This document shows, one piece after another, positions 7,109-16,046 of a stretch of DNA of 64,000 nt (position 1 is the stretch's first letter; every line of letters starts with the position of its first letter). A model generated the notes under the pieces. The model saw nothing but the letters and a program-made list of their open reading frames with translations. It did no database searches and was not told where the DNA came from. The stretch lies in assembly GCF_038405225.1 (NCBI RefSeq), contig NZ_CP151657.1:806001-870000 (forward strand). Direction: 5' to 3'. Both the position numbers and the translations under genes were made by a program. Source of the DNA: Arthrobacter citreus (GTDB lineage: Bacteria; Actinomycetota; Actinomycetes; Actinomycetales; Micrococcaceae).

Positions 7109-9741
7109 TTGCGTCCGCCCGTCCCGGGAACCGGCGCCCGCCGGCCGGCCAGCATCTGCTCGGCCCAGCCCGCCAGGGCAGCGCGGTCGATCTTGGAGTT
7201 GTGCCGGATGTCGGTGGGCATGGCGGGCAGGACCAGCACGGCGGCCAGATCCAGTCCGGCTCCGGCGGAGACCGCGGTGCGCACGGCGGCGGTCAGCTCC
7301 GGCGATGCGGTGCCGGCACGGCGCACCGGATCCTGCAGTTCCAGCACGGCCACCGGAACCTGGGTTCCGGCCGGGCCCACGCCCACAACGGCGGCGCGCC
7401 CGACGCCGGCCACGGACTCCGCGGCCTGCTCACCGGCCACCGGGGTCACCACTCCGTCGGGAGTGGTGAGGATGTGCCCGAGCCGGCCTTCAACCCACAG
7501 CCTGCCCTCCTCGTCGAGGTGTCCGACGTCGCCGGTGCGGTGCCAGCCCGGCAATGACGAGCTCTTGGCTTCGGTGATCCACAGCCGGTCGTAGCGGTCC
7601 TTGACGTGCGGGGCGGAGACCAGGATTTCGCCGGTAACGCCGGGCGTGTCCAGCGCGGTGTCCCCAACGCTGCCGTCCGGGCCCAGCGCGGCAATCGCCA
7701 CCAGGGCTCCCGATACGGGCGTGCCGACACAGACCCCGTTGCCGGCTCCCGCAGCGCGGATCCCGTCAAGACTGATGTCGGTGATGGGCAGGGCCTCGGT
7801 CATCCCATAGGGAGTGTGCAGCTCCGCGTTGGGCGCCAGAGCCGATACCCGGGCCAGCAGCGGTTCCGGGATCGGCGCTCCGGCCGAAAGCAGCAACTCC
7901 ACCCGGGCCAGGGCCTTGCGCTGGTCCGGTCCGAGATCCGCGGACGAGGCCAGCACATTCACCAGGGCCGCGGGAGAGGCAAACACCGTGGTGGCGCCGA
8001 CGGCGGCTGCAGCATCGGCCAGCGCCGCGGCTGTCAGGGTGCGCGGCGAGGTCACGTCCATGTCCGGCGTGACGGAGGTGGCGCCCAGTGCCGGTCCGAG
8101 CAGCGCAAACGGGGCGAACCCGGCCACCAGCGACGTGCCGGCCTGCAGGTTGTACGTGTTCTTGAGCGCATCGCGCATGGCGGTGAGCTGGCGGTGGGTG
8201 TAGACAACGCCCTTGGCCGGTCCGGTGGAGCCGGAGGTGAAAAGCACGGCGGCGTCGGCGTCGGGGTCCTCCCGCTGCCACGGCACCTCTGCGTTTTCTC
8301 CGGCGGTTATCAGCTCGGGCACTGAGTGCTTGACGCCCAGCAGCCGCGCCTTGGCCGGCGGAAGGGTCTGCGCGCTGATCCGGATGCCCGGCCAGCCGAA
8401 GATCCGCGCACCGGTCAGCGCACGTTCAATGCCGATGATGAACTTGGGTCCGGCTCCCTTGATGGCACGGCTCATTCCCTTGGTGCCCAGTCCGGCGTCG
8501 GCCACCACAATCACGGCGCCCAGCCGCAGGCACGCGTAAATCAGCGAGGTCAGTTCGATGCCGGGGGGCACGAGCAGGTTCACACGGTCCCCGGGGCGCA
8601 CGCCGGCGGCAGACAGTCCGGCGGCCAGCCGGTTGACGCGGCTGGCGAGCTCAGTCCAGGACAGTGTGGCGGGAGCACTACCAGCCGGCGCGCCCAGCGG
8701 TGCCATGTCGACGACGGCGGGGGAGCTGTCGCCGTCGCGCTCGTCCAGTTCGGCCAGCATGGGCCGGAAGACCGACAGTCCGGCGGCGGCGCGGCTGCGC
8801 AGTTCCGCATTCTCGGTGTGCGGGCCGCGGCGCAGCCAGTCGAAGACGGGAGCGGTGATGTCCACGTCTTCGGGCAGCAGGTGGCTGGCACCTTCGAAGC
8901 GGTGCACGTCAGCCTGCGGAAGGCGGTCCATCAGGTCCCGCAGATAGCGGTCGGAGAACACCGGATCCTTGGGTCCCCAGAGCATGAGTGCGGGGACATC
9001 CAGCCGCCGGATGCCCTCGGCCACGCGGTTCAGGGTCCGCCAGCTCGGATGGGTGGGCTCGGCGGGGATGTCCGCGACAAAGTTGGCGACACCCTCCCGG
9101 CGGGCGGCGCCGCGGTAAGGGACCGAGAAGGCGGCCCGCACATCCTTGGCCAGCGCGGGCTGCGCCAGGGAATGGGTGACGCGGATAAACGTATCGGTGG
9201 CCTGCGTGCCCCAGCGGTGAACGGCCGGATGCAGCGCCAGCTGCAGTGCCGGCGGAAGGTTGAAGCCGGCCGGATGCACTGCCGTGTTGGTCAGGACGAC
9301 GCCGGCGAGCTGGCTGCGGTGCTTCAGCGCCCAGCCGAGCGAAATGATGCCTCCCCAGTCATGCCCCACCGTGACGACCTTGCCGGTCAGGCCCATGGCC
9401 TGGGTCAGGTCACCAAGATCGGTGATGCGGTCCTCGAGGCGGCGGAAGGCGCCGGTGCGGGCGGAGAAGCCCATGTCCAGCTGGTCGACGGCGATCACGC
9501 GCCAGGGCTGCTCGGCAGCGGAGCCAGCGGCGAGCAGGGTCCGCCACAGATAGGACCAGGTGGGATTGCCGTGCACGCAGAGCAGGGTGCCGGCTGGCTC
9601 GACGCCGCGGGCTTCAAGGTCCGGGCCGTTGTCGAGGATGTGCCACTTGTGGACGGTTCCGGGACGGTCCACCGCCGCCGTCGAAGGAGCCTGAACAAAG
9701 GAGGACCAGGATTCGGGCACACCGGGCCACAGCTCGGTCAC
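7105..9741 (-). CDS. oleBC: Fused beta-lactone decarboxylase/beta-lactone synthetase OleBC
   Basis: An 878-residue natural fusion. The N-terminal OleB domain (about 1-305) is an alpha/beta hydrolase of the haloalkane-dehalogenase type: oxyanion-hole segment HGNPTW at 57-62, nucleophile Asp-128 in VGHDWGG, acid in WGPKDPVF near 259, and His-287 in FEGASHLL. OleB decarboxylates a beta-lactone to a cis-olefin. The C-terminal OleC domain (about 330-878) is an adenylate-forming enzyme with FTSGSTGPAKG at 501-511 and TPYGMTEALP near 620; OleC closes the beta-lactone using ATP. The frame is open to 10092, but that extension overlaps oleA. GTG at 9741 overlaps the oleA stop (GTGA), which sets the start. 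OleBC fusions are known from actinobacteria such as Micrococcus. Confidence 0.9.
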   Translation of the reverse strand: MTELWPGVPESWSSFVQAPSTAAVDRPGTVHKWHILDNGPDLEARGVEPAGTLLCVHGNPTWSYLWRTLLAAGSAAEQPWRVIAVDQLDMGFSARTGAFRRLEDRITDLGDLTQAMGLTGKVVTVGHDWGGIISLGWALKHRSQLAGVVLTNTAVHPAGFNLPPALQLALHPAVHRWGTQATDTFIRVTHSLAQPALAKDVRAAFSVPYRGAARREGVANFVADIPAEPTHPSWRTLNRVAEGIRRLDVPALMLWGPKDPVFSDRYLRDLMDRLPQADVHRFEGASHLLPEDVDITAPVFDWLRRGPHTENAELRSRAAAGLSVFRPMLAELDERDGDSSPAVVDMAPLGAPAGSAPATLSWTELASRVNRLAAGLSAAGVRPGDRVNLLVPPGIELTSLIYACLRLGAVIVVADAGLGTKGMSRAIKGAGPKFIIGIERALTGARIFGWPGIRISAQTLPPAKARLLGVKHSVPELITAGENAEVPWQREDPDADAAVLFTSGSTGPAKGVVYTHRQLTAMRDALKNTYNLQAGTSLVAGFAPFALLGPALGATSVTPDMDVTSPRTLTAAALADAAAAVGATTVFASPAALVNVLASSADLGPDQRKALARVELLLSAGAPIPEPLLARVSALAPNAELHTPYGMTEALPITDISLDGIRAAGAGNGVCVGTPVSGALVAIAALGPDGSVGDTALDTPGVTGEILVSAPHVKDRYDRLWITEAKSSSLPGWHRTGDVGHLDEEGRLWVEGRLGHILTTPDGVVTPVAGEQAAESVAGVGRAAVVGVGPAGTQVPVAVLELQDPVRRAGTASPELTAAVRTAVSAGAGLDLAAVLVLPAMPTDIRHNSKIDRAALAGWAEQMLAGRRAPVPGTGGRK

Positions 9742-10763
9742 CAGGCAATCTCCATCATCATGGTGTTCAGTCCCGATCCCACGCCCATGCACAGGACGCG
9801 GTCGCCGGGGTTCAGCGTGCGCGATTCCTGGGCCAGGGTCATCGGCAGCGACGCCGGTCCCACGTTGCCCCAGCGCGGGAAGGTGATGGGCACCCGGTCC
9901 CGGACCAGGTCCACGGCCTTGATGATGGCGTTGGTGTAGGAATTGGAGACCTGATGGGTGACGTAGCGGTCCATGGAACGCCAGTTCCAGCCCTTCTCGT
10001 GCGCCTCGTCCCAGGCCTTGACCACCAGCTCCAGGCCGCCGTCGAGCAGTCCCTTGGTGTCCGTGTACATGCCGTCGACGCCGCCGACGCACAGTTCATG
10101 GTGCTCGGTGCCCGCACGGGACACGCCGCCCATGATGCGGTGGGAGCCCGGATTCTCGTCGGCGCGGCCGATGACGGCTGCTGCGGCGCCGGAGCCCAGG
10201 GTCAGGGTGGCGAACTCGCGCAGGTAGTCATCGCGGGTGGAATCGGGGCGGTTCAGGCGCGCGAACGTGGCCTCCTGCGTGCCCTGGGCATCCTCGCCCG
10301 CCACGATCAGGGCGTACTTGATCTGCCCGGATTCGATCATGTTCGCGGCCAGGGTCATGCCGTTGACAAATCCGAGGCACGCATTGGCCAAGTCGAAGTT
10401 CAAAGCGGAGGACGGCAGGCCCAGGGCGTTGTGGATCTTGACGGCAACCGAGGGCTCAAGGTTGCGCCGGGTCACCGAGGTGTTGATCAGCAGTCCGATC
10501 TCGGATGGCTCGACGCCGGCCTCGGCGATGGCCTTCGCGCCGGCCTCGATGGCGGCGTCGTCGAAGTCAGTGCCCGGCGACCACCATCGCCGCTCGCTCA
10601 CCCCCGCAACCCGTTCCAGTAGCCGCTTGGAGAGCCGGAGCCGTTTCAGGGACGGCGCGAGCCGTTCGTCGAATTCAGCTGAGGTCATAACTACCGGTGC
10701 TTCAACGCTGGTGACGCTGAGAAGAGCCGTGTTTTTATGCTGGAAGTTGAAGTTCCCGGTCAA
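9738..10763 (-). CDS. oleA: Acyl-CoA condensing thiolase OleA
   Basis: OleA joins two fatty acyl-CoAs head to head in a non-decarboxylative Claisen condensation, the committed step to long-chain olefins. The 341-residue protein is a FabH-like thiolase: active-site Cys-129 in LANACLGFVNG, His in YVTHQVSNSY near 270 and Asn in RWGNVGPAS near 302. SVTRRNLEPSVAVKIHNALG (about 96-115) is typical of OleA and contains the Glu used as the base. The start is TTG at 10763, with AGGAGA about 13 nt upstream; no better start is in frame. It heads the oleA-oleBC-oleD operon, and 215 bp separate it from divergent smc. Confidence 0.9.
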   Translation of the reverse strand: MTGNFNFQHKNTALLSVTSVEAPVVMTSAEFDERLAPSLKRLRLSKRLLERVAGVSERRWWSPGTDFDDAAIEAGAKAIAEAGVEPSEIGLLINTSVTRRNLEPSVAVKIHNALGLPSSALNFDLANACLGFVNGMTLAANMIESGQIKYALIVAGEDAQGTQEATFARLNRPDSTRDDYLREFATLTLGSGAAAAVIGRADENPGSHRIMGGVSRAGTEHHELCVGGVDGMYTDTKGLLDGGLELVVKAWDEAHEKGWNWRSMDRYVTHQVSNSYTNAIIKAVDLVRDRVPITFPRWGNVGPASLPMTLAQESRTLNPGDRVLCMGVGSGLNTMMMEIAW

Positions 10764-10977
10764 AATGCCTGCCTTGTCTCCTGCTGAAGTGATCCCGTGG
10801 CTGGCTGGGGGCAGCCCGCATCCACATCCTGATTCACTTGTTCCTTAGAGAATCCTACGTTCCCTCTGGGGCGCGAGGGACGTGGGGGTCCTGATTACGC
10901 TCTGCGAGTACTGCAGTTAAGTCTCAGGCACCAAGTAGATTTAAGGAATCACCCGCCTGCAGGAAAGATTGGCCCCC

Positions 10978-13900
10978 GTGCATTTGAAGACGCTGACGAT
11001 GCGTGGATTTAAATCCTTCGCATCAGCCACCACGTTCGAGTTCGAACCCGGTGTCACCGCGGTGGTGGGACCCAACGGGTCCGGAAAGTCGAATGTGGTG
11101 GACGCTCTGGCCTGGGTTATGGGGGAGCAGGGCGCCAAAACGCTGCGCGGCGGGAAAATGGAGGACGTCATTTTCGCCGGGACCAGCGGGCGCCCGGCGC
11201 TCGGCCGCGCCCAAGTGTCACTGACCATCGACAACGCCGACGGCGCCCTGCCGATCGAATACTCCGAAGTGACCATTTCACGCACTCTGTTCCGCGCCGG
11301 GGGCTCCGAGTACGCCATTAACGGTTCCCCCGCCCGGCTCCTGGACATCCAGGAACTGCTGTCCGATTCCGGTCTGGGCCGTGAGATGCATGTCATAGTA
11401 GGGCAGGGGCAGCTGGACCGCATTCTGCACGCCGGGGCCGACGAGCGCCGCGGCTTCATCGAGGAGGCCGCCGGGATCCTCAAGCACCGCCGCCGCCGGG
11501 AAAAAACCGTGCGCAAGCTCGACGCGATGCAGGCCAATCTGGCCCGGCTGACCGACCTCACCTCGGAACTGCGCCGCCAGCTCGGACCGCTGGGCAAGCA
11601 GGCCGCCGTCGCACGCCGGGCCCGCACCGTCCAGCAGGACGCCCGCGATGCCCGCGCCCGGCTGCTGGCCGATGACCTGGTGACCCTCACCGGCGCCCTG
11701 GCCCGGGACGCTGCCGAAGAAACGGCGCTGCTGGCCCGGCGGGACACGGCTGCCGCTGCGCTGGCCGCCGCCCGCGCCCGCCAGACCGAGCTTGAAGGGC
11801 TGGCCGCGCAGGCCACGCCGCGGGTGAACGCTGCACGCGACACCTGGTATTCGCTGTCCTCGCTGCAGGAGCGGTACCTGTCCCTGGCGGCGCTGGCAGA
11901 GGAACGGCGGCGGCTGCTGGGCTCCTCCGAGCACCGTGAGGACACCGGCGCGGATCCCGAACGGCTGCAGGCACAGGCCGGGCGGGTCCGGGCCGAGGCT
12001 GCGGCGCTGGTGGAGTCCATCGATGAACGCCGCGGTGCGCTGGAGGACGCTGAGGAAATCCGGGCTGCCGCGGAGGCCGAAGCCGCCGCGGAAGAGCAGC
12101 GTCTGGCCGCCGTGCTGCGCGCCGCAGCGGACCGGCGTGAGGGGTTGGCCCGTTTATCCGGCGCGGTGGGTGCAGCGCGGTCGCGGGTGGATGCGGCCGA
12201 GGCGGAGCTGGGCCGGCTGCGCGCGTCCATCACCGAGGGCGAGGAACGGCGCCGGAAGGCACAGCAGGAGTTCACCGCCCTGGAGAACTCCGCCGCTGGT
12301 GTCGAGGAAGGCGAAGAAGGGCTCGACGCCGAGTACGAGGAGGCCATCGCCGAACTTAATGCGGCCTCGGCCGCCGTGGAGGAGCTGCGCCGCACCAAGC
12401 AGGACGCCGAACGTGAACGCGAGACCCTGACAGCACGCCGGGATGCCCTGCGGGTGGGGCTGGACCGCCGGGACGGGACCGCGCTGCTGCTGGACTCCGG
12501 GATTGACGGCGTGCTGGAACCCTTCGCGCAGCTGCTCACCGTCCGTCCCGGCTGCGAACGTGCCATCACCGCGGCCCTGGGCTCGGCGGCAGCGGCAGTT
12601 GCGGTGGCCGACACCGGTGCCGCCGTGCGTGCCCTGACCCATCTGCGAGATGCCGACGGCGGGCAGGTGGATCTGGTGCTGGCCGCCGGCCGGCCGGGGG
12701 CGCCCGAGGATGGGGGCGAAGCACAGCAAGTGCAGAAAGCCAGCCGGCCAGCCCCGGCGGATGGCGCCTTCTGGGCGGTGAACGCTGTGCAGGCACCGGA
12801 GCAGCTGCGGCACACGCTGGCGCAGCTGCTGGACGGCGTCGTCATTGTGGAGTCCCTGGCCGCTGCCGCCGATATTCTTTCCGGCCGGCCGGAGCTGAAG
12901 GCCGTCACGATGGAGGGTGAGGTTCTTTCCGCTTATGCCGGGCGCGGCGGCTCGGCCTCCGCGCCCGGCCTGATTGAGCTGCAGGCGGCGGTGGAGGAAA
13001 CCGAGGACCGGATCCGCGCTGCCGCTGCCCGGTCCGAACAGGCGGGTTTTGCCCTCGCCGGAGCCGTGGCCGGCCGTGATGCGGCCCAGGCCCGGTCCGA
13101 TGCCGCGCTGGCGGCGCTGCATGAATCCGATGCGCGCCTGGCCGCCGTCGCCGAGCGGCTCGGAACGCTGGGCTCCGCTTTGCGCTCGGCCGTAGGCGAG
13201 TCAGAACGGCTGCAGCGGCTGGTCAGCGCGGCCGAAACCAATCTTGCCGCGGAACAGGAAGCGCTGGCTGCGGCTGCCGCACGGTTAGCCGCAGCGGGCG
13301 ATGCACCCGCGGAAGAGGAGCCGTCCACGGAACGGCGCGAGGCTCTGGCGCTCGCGGCGGCCGAAGCCCGCAGGGCCGAAACCGAGGCCCGCCTGGCGCT
13401 GCGCAGCGCGGAGGAACAGCATAAAGCCGTGGCTGGCCGGGCCGCGGGGCTCGAACGGGCGGCGGAGAGCGAACGCCGGGCGCGGGCCGCGGCAGAGGTC
13501 CGTGCCCGGCGCCGTGCCGTGCAGGCGGCAAAAGCCACGGCAGTTGCGGAGGCCGCCCGCGGGGTGCTGCGCTTCTTGGAGGTGTCCCTGGAGCTGGCCG
13601 CCGCTGAACGGGATCACGCGGAGGCTGTTCGCACCGCCTGGGACGCCGAACTCGCAACGGTCCGCACCACTGCTGCCGATGCCGGCGCCGAGGTGGCCAA
13701 GCTCACCGATTCAGTCCACCGCGATGAGCTGGTCCGGGCCCAGCAGCAGCTGCGCGTGGAGGCGCTCGAAACCCGTGCCGTCGAGGAGCTGGGGCTGACC
13801 CCCGATCACCTGGTGGCCGAGTTCGGACCCGATCAGCCGGTTCCGGTTCCGGTCGCGGCGGAAAGTGCCGGCGGGTCCGGCGGCGACAAATGGGCGGCGC

Positions 13901-14637
13901 TGCATGCCCCAGTGGACGAGGACGGCAACCCGCTGTTGACCGGCGTGCCCTATGACCGGGCCGTCCAGGAAAAACGGCTCAAGCAGGCGGAGCGTGACCT
14001 GGCTGCTCTGGGCCGGGTGAATCCGCTGGCGCTGGAGGAGTTCGCAGCCCTGGAGGAACGGCACACGTTCCTCAGCACCCAGCTGGAGGACCTCAAGGCA
14101 ACCCGCCGCGACCTGCTGGAGATCATCAAGGACGTGGACCGGCAGGTGGAGCAGGTCTTCACCGCCGCCTACCGGGACACTGCCGAGCAGTTTGAACGCG
14201 TCTTTGCCACGCTGTTTCCGGGTGGGGAAGGCCGGCTGGTACTCACCGATCCCGGGGACATGCTCACCACCGGGATCGAAATCCAGGCCCGTCCGGCGGG
14301 CAAAAAGATCAAGCGGCTGTCCCTGCTCTCCGGCGGGGAGCGGTCACTGACGGCCGTGGCGCTCTTGGTGGCCATCTTCAAGGCCCGTCCCTCGCCGTTC
14401 TATGTGATGGACGAGGTTGAGGCGGCGCTGGATGACACCAACCTGGGCCGGCTGCTCACCATCTTCGGGGAGCTGAAGGAGTCCAGCCAGCTGATTGTGA
14501 TCACCCACCAGAAGCGCACGATGGAGATTGCGGATGCCCTCTACGGCGTCACCATGCAGGGAGATGGCGTGTCCACCGTGATCAGCCAGCGGCTTGCTTC
14601 CGGCGCTGCCGCCGCCGAGGCCCCTGCCGCCGGCTAA
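10978..14637 (+). CDS. smc: Chromosome segregation protein SMC
   Basis: A 1219-residue SMC ATPase that forms the condensin ring with ScpA/ScpB and organises the nucleoid. Walker A GPNGSGKSNVVDAL is near residue 32; two long Ala/Glu/Arg-rich coiled coils flank a hinge (about 505-665, SGIDGVLEPFAQLLTVRPG onward); the C-terminal head has the signature LSGGERSLTAVALL and Walker B FYVMDEVEAALDD. A TTG at 10969 is also in frame, but it is only 1 nt from AGGAAAG (10961-10967), whereas GTG at 10978 gives 10-nt spacing and the family N-terminus MHLKxLTxRGFKSFA. A strong terminator follows. Confidence 0.96.
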   Translation: MHLKTLTMRGFKSFASATTFEFEPGVTAVVGPNGSGKSNVVDALAWVMGEQGAKTLRGGKMEDVIFAGTSGRPALGRAQVSLTIDNADGALPIEYSEVTISRTLFRAGGSEYAINGSPARLLDIQELLSDSGLGREMHVIVGQGQLDRILHAGADERRGFIEEAAGILKHRRRREKTVRKLDAMQANLARLTDLTSELRRQLGPLGKQAAVARRARTVQQDARDARARLLADDLVTLTGALARDAAEETALLARRDTAAAALAAARARQTELEGLAAQATPRVNAARDTWYSLSSLQERYLSLAALAEERRRLLGSSEHREDTGADPERLQAQAGRVRAEAAALVESIDERRGALEDAEEIRAAAEAEAAAEEQRLAAVLRAAADRREGLARLSGAVGAARSRVDAAEAELGRLRASITEGEERRRKAQQEFTALENSAAGVEEGEEGLDAEYEEAIAELNAASAAVEELRRTKQDAERERETLTARRDALRVGLDRRDGTALLLDSGIDGVLEPFAQLLTVRPGCERAITAALGSAAAAVAVADTGAAVRALTHLRDADGGQVDLVLAAGRPGAPEDGGEAQQVQKASRPAPADGAFWAVNAVQAPEQLRHTLAQLLDGVVIVESLAAAADILSGRPELKAVTMEGEVLSAYAGRGGSASAPGLIELQAAVEETEDRIRAAAARSEQAGFALAGAVAGRDAAQARSDAALAALHESDARLAAVAERLGTLGSALRSAVGESERLQRLVSAAETNLAAEQEALAAAAARLAAAGDAPAEEEPSTERREALALAAAEARRAETEARLALRSAEEQHKAVAGRAAGLERAAESERRARAAAEVRARRRAVQAAKATAVAEAARGVLRFLEVSLELAAAERDHAEAVRTAWDAELATVRTTAADAGAEVAKLTDSVHRDELVRAQQQLRVEALETRAVEELGLTPDHLVAEFGPDQPVPVPVAAESAGGSGGDKWAALHAPVDEDGNPLLTGVPYDRAVQEKRLKQAERDLAALGRVNPLALEEFAALEERHTFLSTQLEDLKATRRDLLEIIKDVDRQVEQVFTAAYRDTAEQFERVFATLFPGGEGRLVLTDPGDMLTTGIEIQARPAGKKIKRLSLLSGGERSLTAVALLVAIFKARPSPFYVMDEVEAALDDTNLGRLLTIFGELKESSQLIVITHQKRTMEIADALYGVTMQGDGVSTVISQRLASGAAAAEAPAAG

Positions 14638-14672
14638 ATGCACGAACTGAAAGCACAACTGGCCTAACACGC

Positions 14673-14716
14673 AACGGCGGTGCTGCCGAAGCAGCACCGC
14701 CGTTAGTCTGTTTTTT
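14673..14716. terminator. Rho-independent terminator after smc
   Basis: A perfect 14-bp stem (14673-14686 with 14691-14704) closed by a CGAA tetraloop, followed by TTTTTT at 14711-14716. It ends smc and, read from the other strand, could also serve the convergent small secreted-protein gene. Confidence 0.92.
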
Positions 14717-14728
14717 AGAAGGGCTTTT

Positions 14729-15118
14729 TTAGAAGGGCGTGGGGTACGGATAAGCCTTCCATACCGCGTTGCAGGCCCATTCATTAAAAATGTGGTCCAC
14801 GGGATAATCGTTTCCGCAGGTTGTCCACGCGAATTCCTTGTAATGCACTCCGTCACTGCCGTAAATAGCTCCCGGGGCAACATCCTTGGGGCACCAGACT
14901 TTGTACATGTGCTGTGATGCGCCAGGTGCCGGACCCGGTCCCCACTGGAAGCAGTACCAGGCCGGAGAGTCCTCAACCGGTGACGTGGGAGGATTGGGGC
15001 TCGGATACGGATTGACCGGCTGGCCGGGGTCCGGCACCGCCGCCGCGGGGCCTGCTGAGAGTGCCAGTGCGGTCAGTGCCGTTGCTGCGATCGCTGCGAA
15101 TTTCGTGCGTTTCGTCAT
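14729..15118 (-). CDS. Small secreted hypothetical protein
   Basis: Not recognised. It encodes 129 residues with a clear Sec signal peptide: MTKRTKFAAIAATALTALALSAGPAAA, with AxA cleavage before VPDPG at about residue 28. A Pro/Asn-rich linker (VNPYPSPNPPTSPVED) leads to a compact C-terminal part with four Cys (WYCFQW, VWCPKD, TTCGND, WACNAV), which could form two disulfides, and many Trp/Tyr residues. It ends YPYPTPF. It is convergent with smc, and about 200 bp separate it from the GATase gene downstream on the same strand. A secreted wall-associated or enzyme-inhibitor-like protein would fit the shape, but no function is claimed. Confidence 0.72.
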   Translation of the reverse strand: MTKRTKFAAIAATALTALALSAGPAAAVPDPGQPVNPYPSPNPPTSPVEDSPAWYCFQWGPGPAPGASQHMYKVWCPKDVAPGAIYGSDGVHYKEFAWTTCGNDYPVDHIFNEWACNAVWKAYPYPTPF

Positions 15119-15314
15119 GGTGTTTCCCCGATCGAATCGTCTAATTCAGATGCTGCTTTCGGTTTCCGTTGTTCAAATTGTTGGCCTGTTCGGATAACAA
15201 GTTGAAAACAGTACCGGCTGACCACGATTCAATCAAGGATAAATGCAAAGAAATCTAAAAGTGCGAATTCACGGGAGCGCAAAAATCCGGAAACCGCCCG
15301 CTGGAGGGGTGGGC

Positions 15315-16046
15315 TTAGCGGGCGTAGCGGAGCACAAAATTGCGCAGGATCAGCGGGGGAACGCTGACGTCGGCGCCGCGCACCGAGTCGCGGACGGCGT
15401 CGGCCTCCTCGGGCGGAAAGTACCCGGCGTGCCGGTAGACGGTGATCCGGGTCAGCAGCCCCGGAACATCCAGCTCGGGGTGGAACTGCGTGGCGTAGAG
15501 GTTCTCCTTGACCCGGAACATCTGGACCGGGCAGGTGGATGAGCCGGCCAGGTTCACGGCGTTGGGCGGCAGTACGGAAATAGCCTCCCGGTGACCCACA
15601 AACGCCGTGAAGGAATCCGGAACCCCCGCCAGCATCGGGTCCAGCCGCCCGTCTTCGGTGAGCTTGATGTCCACGGCGCCGATGGCTTCGCCGAACTGAC
15701 GGTCCACCGTTCCGCCCTGATGCCGGCCCAGCGTTCCCACCCCGTAGCATGCGCCCAGGAAGGGGAAGTCCCGCTCCACCACGTCGTCCAGGAGCCGGCC
15801 CAGTTCGCTTTCCACCCGCAGCTGCAGCTCCGACTTGGAGCTGTCCGGATCGCTGGCGTTGAACGGACTGCCGCTGACAAAGATGCCGCTGTACCGGTCC
15901 AGATCGATGCGGGACAGCGGACCGGCCTCGAGCCGGATGCGGTGCAGCTGCTCCGGCAGCAGGTTTCCGAAGCGCAGGAACGCTTCGTATTCTTCATCGG
16001 CGGCTGTGTCTTCGGCCCGGGAGGCCAGCAGCAGGAAAGGCTTCAT
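15315..16046 (-). CDS. Class I glutamine amidotransferase-like protein
   Basis: A 243-residue stand-alone GATase1 protein of the GuaA-amidotransferase-like group. The nucleophilic Cys is in FPFLGACYGVGTLG near residue 100, and the His-Glu pair is in ATQFHPELD near 190, so the catalytic triad is complete. No synthetase domain is attached; such proteins act as gamma-glutamyl hydrolases or amidotransferases for unidentified partners. Its ATG overlaps the stop of the upstream MFS gene by 4 nt (16043-16046), so the two are co-translated, suggesting the amidase and the transporter handle the same or related compounds. No homologue-level substrate can be read from the sequence. Confidence 0.82.
   Translation of the reverse strand: MKPFLLLASRAEDTAADEEYEAFLRFGNLLPEQLHRIRLEAGPLSRIDLDRYSGIFVSGSPFNASDPDSSKSELQLRVESELGRLLDDVVERDFPFLGACYGVGTLGRHQGGTVDRQFGEAIGAVDIKLTEDGRLDPMLAGVPDSFTAFVGHREAISVLPPNAVNLAGSSTCPVQMFRVKENLYATQFHPELDVPGLLTRITVYRHAGYFPPEEADAVRDSVRGADVSVPPLILRNFVLRYAR

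Noticed and set aside
9742-10092. N-terminal extension of OleBC
   Set aside because: It overlaps oleA antisense-phase sequence, is Arg/His-rich and has no similarity; GTG 9741 is coupled to the oleA stop.
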